Source: JADJNW01 sp964526645 (GTDB lineage Bacteria; Bacteroidota; Bacteroidia; Chitinophagales; Saprospiraceae). From it: DNA of 64,000 nucleotides. The position numbers and the translations under genes are program-made. Every line of letters starts with the position of its first letter. Positions within the stretch are counted from its first letter, which is position 1. Below the pieces are notes generated by a model. It was not told the DNA's origin. It saw nothing but the letters and a program-made list of their open reading frames with translations, and did no database searches. This document shows, piece after piece, positions 61,963-64,000 of this stretch. The stretch is taken from NCBI GenBank assembly GCA_964526645.1, contig CAZGJN010000009.1, positions 1-64,000 on the forward strand. The letters run 5' to 3'.

Positions 61963-63252
61963 ATGAGCTCAAAAACTTACGTACCCGTAAGCCCCGAAGA
62001 AGCGGTAGCCGGTATTAAATCAGGAGATAAAATTTTCATACATAGTGCTGCGGCTGCACCCCAGGTACTGGCACAAGCCCTGGCAAATAGGGGAGAAGAA
62101 CTAAAAAATGTGGAGATTTATCAGCTGCACACCGAAGGGAAAGCCCCCTATGCCGAGCCACAGTTTGAGCACAGTTTTCACGTGAAAAGCCTTTTCACTG
62201 GTGCCAATATGCGCCAGGCAGTGCAAGATGGGCGTGCTGACTTCGTGCCGATTTTTTTGAGTGATATCCCTCGCTTGTTTCGTCGGGGGGTAGTGCAACT
62301 GGACACAGCACTTCTACAGGTATCGCCACCTGATCAGCATGGCTATTGCACCTTAGGCGTTTCGGTGGATACTTCGCTGGCAGCAGCCCAAACGGCTAAA
62401 GTATTAATCGCTGAAATCAATCCGAATATGCCGCGCACCAATGGCGATGGCAATATTCACATCAGCAAGTTTCAGAAAGTAATAGACGTAAACTATAAAC
62501 TCCCCACGCTTGAAATCCCGCCGCCCGATGCAGTTGAAACTCGAATCGGGCAGTACATTGCTGAATTGGTAGAGGATGGCGCTACGCTACAGATGGGAAT
62601 CGGTGCTATCCCAAATGCCGCCTTAGTGGCTATGGAAAACCACAAAGAGCTGGGAATTCACACAGAAATGTTTTCAGATGGTATCTTGCCTCTGATTGAA
62701 AAAGGGGTGATCACCAACCAACACAAGGTGCGGCATCGAAATCACTTAGTGACAGGTTTTTTGGTTGGCTCTCAACATTTGTATGATTTTGTAAATGCTA
62801 ATCCGATCGTTCGGGTCTTAGATATTCAATACGTCAATGATACGGCTATCATCCGCCAAAATCCTAAAGTGACGGCGATCAATAGCGCCATAGAAGTAGA
62901 TTTGAGTGGTCAGGTGTGCGCCGATTCTATAGGCACGAGGATTTACTCGGGGGTAGGTGGGCAGATGGACTTCGTGCGGGGTTCTGCGCTTTCGGAAGGA
63001 GGAAAACCAATCATTGCTTTGCCTTCCGTGACCAACAAAGGCATTAGTCGAATTACTGCCATGCTCAAGCCCGGCGCAGGCGTGGTAACCACCAGGGCGC
63101 ATGTACACTACGTTGTGACGGAATATGGTGTTGCGAATCTTTTTGGTAAAAGCATCCGCGAGCGCGCTAAAGAATTGATTCGAATTGCGCACCCCGACCA
63201 TCGCGAGCAACTCGCCAAAGAGGCTTTGGAAGTATGGCATGTGCATATCTGA
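61963..63252 (+). CDS. 4-hydroxybutyrate CoA-transferase/acetyl-CoA hydrolase family
   Basis: 429 residues from ATG 61963 (MSSKTYVPVSPEEAVAGIKS); a 15-codon extension is possible. The nucleophilic Glu235 lies in IHTEMFSDG, close to Glu238 of the characterised 4-hydroxybutyrate CoA-transferase. QMGIGAIPNAAL, GVGGQMDFVRG and TEYGVANLFGKSIRERA are family motifs. It transfers CoA between acetyl-CoA and a carboxylate, or hydrolyses it; its use may link to acetyl-CoA from PFOR. Confidence 0.9.
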   Translation: MSSKTYVPVSPEEAVAGIKSGDKIFIHSAAAAPQVLAQALANRGEELKNVEIYQLHTEGKAPYAEPQFEHSFHVKSLFTGANMRQAVQDGRADFVPIFLSDIPRLFRRGVVQLDTALLQVSPPDQHGYCTLGVSVDTSLAAAQTAKVLIAEINPNMPRTNGDGNIHISKFQKVIDVNYKLPTLEIPPPDAVETRIGQYIAELVEDGATLQMGIGAIPNAALVAMENHKELGIHTEMFSDGILPLIEKGVITNQHKVRHRNHLVTGFLVGSQHLYDFVNANPIVRVLDIQYVNDTAIIRQNPKVTAINSAIEVDLSGQVCADSIGTRIYSGVGGQMDFVRGSALSEGGKPIIALPSVTNKGISRITAMLKPGAGVVTTRAHVHYVVTEYGVANLFGKSIRERAKELIRIAHPDHREQLAKEALEVWHVHI

Positions 63253-63269
63253 TTTTTGGTGCTAAGCCA

Positions 63270-63374
63270 ACGGCTGAAGGTAAGGCTTTCGGGTTAGTGG
63301 GTGATGACGGATTCGAACCGCCGACCCTCCCGATTGAAAATCGGGATGCGCTGAACCGGCTGAGCTAATCACCT
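63270..63374. repeat. Left copy of the tRNA-region direct repeat
   Basis: Near-identical to 63639-63741 apart from the anticodon arm and a few bases. It includes the tRNA body and the trailer ACGGCTGAAGGTAAGGCTTT. The two copies bracket the GIY-YIG gene. Confidence 0.85.
63298..63374 (-). pseudogene. Altered tRNA copy with anticodon UUC
   Basis: 77 nt, same body as the neighbouring tRNA-Val but with a different anticodon arm: TCCCGA-TTTTCAA-TCGGGA, a 6-bp stem with anticodon TTC (Glu). The first base is A, opposite C (A1-C72 mismatch), and the D stem reads GCTC against GCGC, with one mismatch. D loop, variable loop and T arm are those of tRNA-Val. A valine body with a glutamate anticodon could mischarge, so it is probably not used in translation. 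It is either a pseudo-tRNA or a tRNA-like element tied to the GIY-YIG gene, whose stop codon TAG lies inside it. Confidence 0.7.
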
Positions 63375-63622
63375 TTTTTGGGGATGAGACCTTCAATAAA
63401 TTTGCGACTTTTCATTCGCTTGATGAAATGTTCTCTTTGGCGAGCTGCGGCATTGGAAGAAAAAGTTTCGGTGTAGAAAAGTTGCCAGTCAGGTGCCCCT
63501 GCTGTGGTAGCCTTGTTGCGCCCTTGCTGATGTCGGTGCAGTCGGTCATCCAGGTTTTTAGTAGAACCAATGTAGTAGCGATCAATCTTGGCGCTATAAA
63601 TAATGTAAACAGTGTAAACCAT
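63365..63622 (-). CDS. GIY-YIG endonuclease
   Basis: 85 residues from ATG 63622 (MVYTVYIIYSAKIDRYYIGS). VYIIYS...YYIGST is the GIY-YIG pair, followed by the catalytic-type Arg (LDDRLHRHQQG) and the Glu-containing end of the domain. A longer reading that opens in the tRNA-Val gene is an artefact of translating the tRNA. The gene lies right behind the T-run of the tRNA terminator, and its TAG stop is inside the altered tRNA copy. The small GIY-YIG family is common in Bacteroidota, often next to tRNA genes; role unknown, mobile nuclease or repair-type both possible. Confidence 0.87.
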   Translation of the reverse strand: MVYTVYIIYSAKIDRYYIGSTKNLDDRLHRHQQGRNKATTAGAPDWQLFYTETFSSNAAARQREHFIKRMKSRKFIEGLIPKKGD

Positions 63623-63623
63623 A

Positions 63624-63657
63624 AACAAAAAAAGCCTTACGGCTGAAGGTAAGGCTT
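63624..63657 (-). terminator. Terminator of tRNA-Val
   Basis: On the minus strand AAGCCTTAC pairs with GTAAGGCTT (9 bp, 8-base loop) and is followed by a run of T. It ends one base before the GIY-YIG start codon, so that gene needs read-through or its own promoter. Confidence 0.85.
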
Positions 63658-63741
63658 TCGAGTTAGTGGGTGATGACGGATTCGAACCGCCGACCCTCTG
63701 CTTGTAAGGCAGATGCTCTGAACCGGCTGAGCTAATCACCC
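63639..63741. repeat. Right copy of the tRNA-region direct repeat
   Basis: Partner of 63270-63374, carrying the intact tRNA-Val and the terminator stem. The distance between equivalent points of the copies is about 369 bases. Confidence 0.85.
63667..63741 (-). tRNA. tRNA-Val (UAC)
   Basis: 75 nt. Acceptor GGGTGAT/ATCACCC, D-stem GCTC/GAGC, anticodon arm TCTGC-CTTACAA-GCAGA with anticodon TAC, T arm GGCGG-TTCGAAT-CCGTC (one G-U pair), discriminator A. All arms pair. CCA is not encoded, as is usual in this phylum. Confidence 0.95.
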
Positions 63742-63852
63742 CTGTGTTGGATTTGCCCTTCTTTCAAAGGCGAGTGCAAAGATAAACTGGTATTCTATTC
63801 AAAGCAATTTTTTTGAAGAAAAATTATAAAGAAAATTCTATTCTTTTCGGCA

Positions 63853-63860
63853 TATATTTG
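63853..63860 (+). promoter_or_regulatory. -7 box of the gene at the right edge
   Basis: TATATTTG matches TAnnTTTG and lies 64 bases upstream of the ATG at 63925. No TTG at the right distance is clear. Confidence 0.5.
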
Positions 63861-63924
63861 TATTCAACTGCGTATCCTCTGATTGAATCGTTATTTTTAC
63901 AAACTGAACCTACGGTTGCTTTCT

Positions 63925-64000
63925 ATGAAAAAGTTTTTCAAAAGATTTGCCATCTTTTTAGCTATCCTCATTGTCACACTTGTCCTGGCTTGGATTGTTA
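63925..64000 (+). CDS. Start of a membrane-anchored protein (partial)
   Basis: Only 25 codons lie in the window. MKKFFKRFAIFLAILIVTLV is a basic N-region followed by a hydrophobic helix, a signal anchor or signal peptide. The style fits AsmA-like or translocation-module proteins but nothing more can be said. Confidence 0.6.
   Translation, partial: MKKFFKRFAIFLAILIVTLVLAWIV

Noticed and set aside
63365..63739. A 124-residue GIY-YIG protein with N-terminal MISSAGSEHLPYKQ
   Set aside because: The N-terminal part is the translation of the tRNA-Val gene and its terminator; the domain starts at ATG 63622.

Overview
The window looks like a chromosomal segment of a Bacteroidota bacterium, most likely a Saprospiraceae-type lineage. 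Several signs point there. Secreted proteins end in a type IX secretion (T9SS) sorting domain of the 'YPNP / GxYxxK' kind. Promoter-like TAnnTTTG boxes lie upstream of several genes, and start codons mostly lack Shine-Dalgarno sequences. SusB-type GH97, SprB-repeat, DUF5723 and Pycsar-effector-type proteins are present. The one clear tRNA does not encode its CCA end. The assignment rests on family recognition only; no search was run.

Layout. 1-744 (minus) is the edge of a possible nuclease-toxin/immunity pair. 921-1185 (plus) is a free-standing RNA gene: promoter box, 160-nt tRNA-like RNA with an encoded CCA, and intrinsic terminator. 1243-7164 holds a secreted beta-propeller-like protein and a cluster of two ATP-grasp-type proteins, a class I glutamine amidotransferase and two alpha/beta-hydrolases, which looks like an uncharacterised amide-ligation pathway. 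7541-14454 is a pyruvate:ferredoxin oxidoreductase operon: GltD-like flavoprotein, small membrane protein, NifJ and dihydroorotate-dehydrogenase-like protein. 14.5-20.4 kb is an AT-rich accessory stretch of single secreted hydrolases, two with intact T9SS tails and one decayed, separated by long imperfect palindromes. 20.7-31 kb holds a SusB-type alpha-glucosidase, a GNAT, a large subtilase, a DMT transporter, an SRPBCC protein and a secreted unknown. 31.1-34.4 kb (minus) holds a glycosyltransferase and iscA-iscU-iscS. 34.7-39.6 kb holds a short methylmalonyl-CoA mutase subunit, a CrtA-like protein and two envelope proteins. 39.8-48 kb holds a CHAT caspase-like protease with a 1490-residue TPR partner, a TrpF-like protein and a degenerate-HD/Pycsar-effector-type membrane protein. 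48-54.9 kb holds a LysM glucosaminidase, an outer-membrane barrel, LptB, two small lipoproteins and a MoxR/DUF58/BatD-like set. 54.9-60 kb (minus) is rimP-nusA-infB. 60-64 kb holds an orphan histidine kinase, an OmpA-like protein, a CoA-transferase, a GIY-YIG nuclease gene lying between tRNA-Val(UAC) and an altered tRNA copy, and the start of another gene.

Functional threads. The PFOR operon, the CoA-transferase and the mutase subunit suggest acyl-CoA metabolism under low oxygen. The hydrolases, GH97 and subtilase suggest polymer degradation outside the cell. The CHAT/TPR pair and the Pycsar-type protein are candidate defence or cell-death modules. A recurring feature is a set of spacers at gene junctions that are quasi-palindromes built from short imperfect tandem words, each with its own private sequence.
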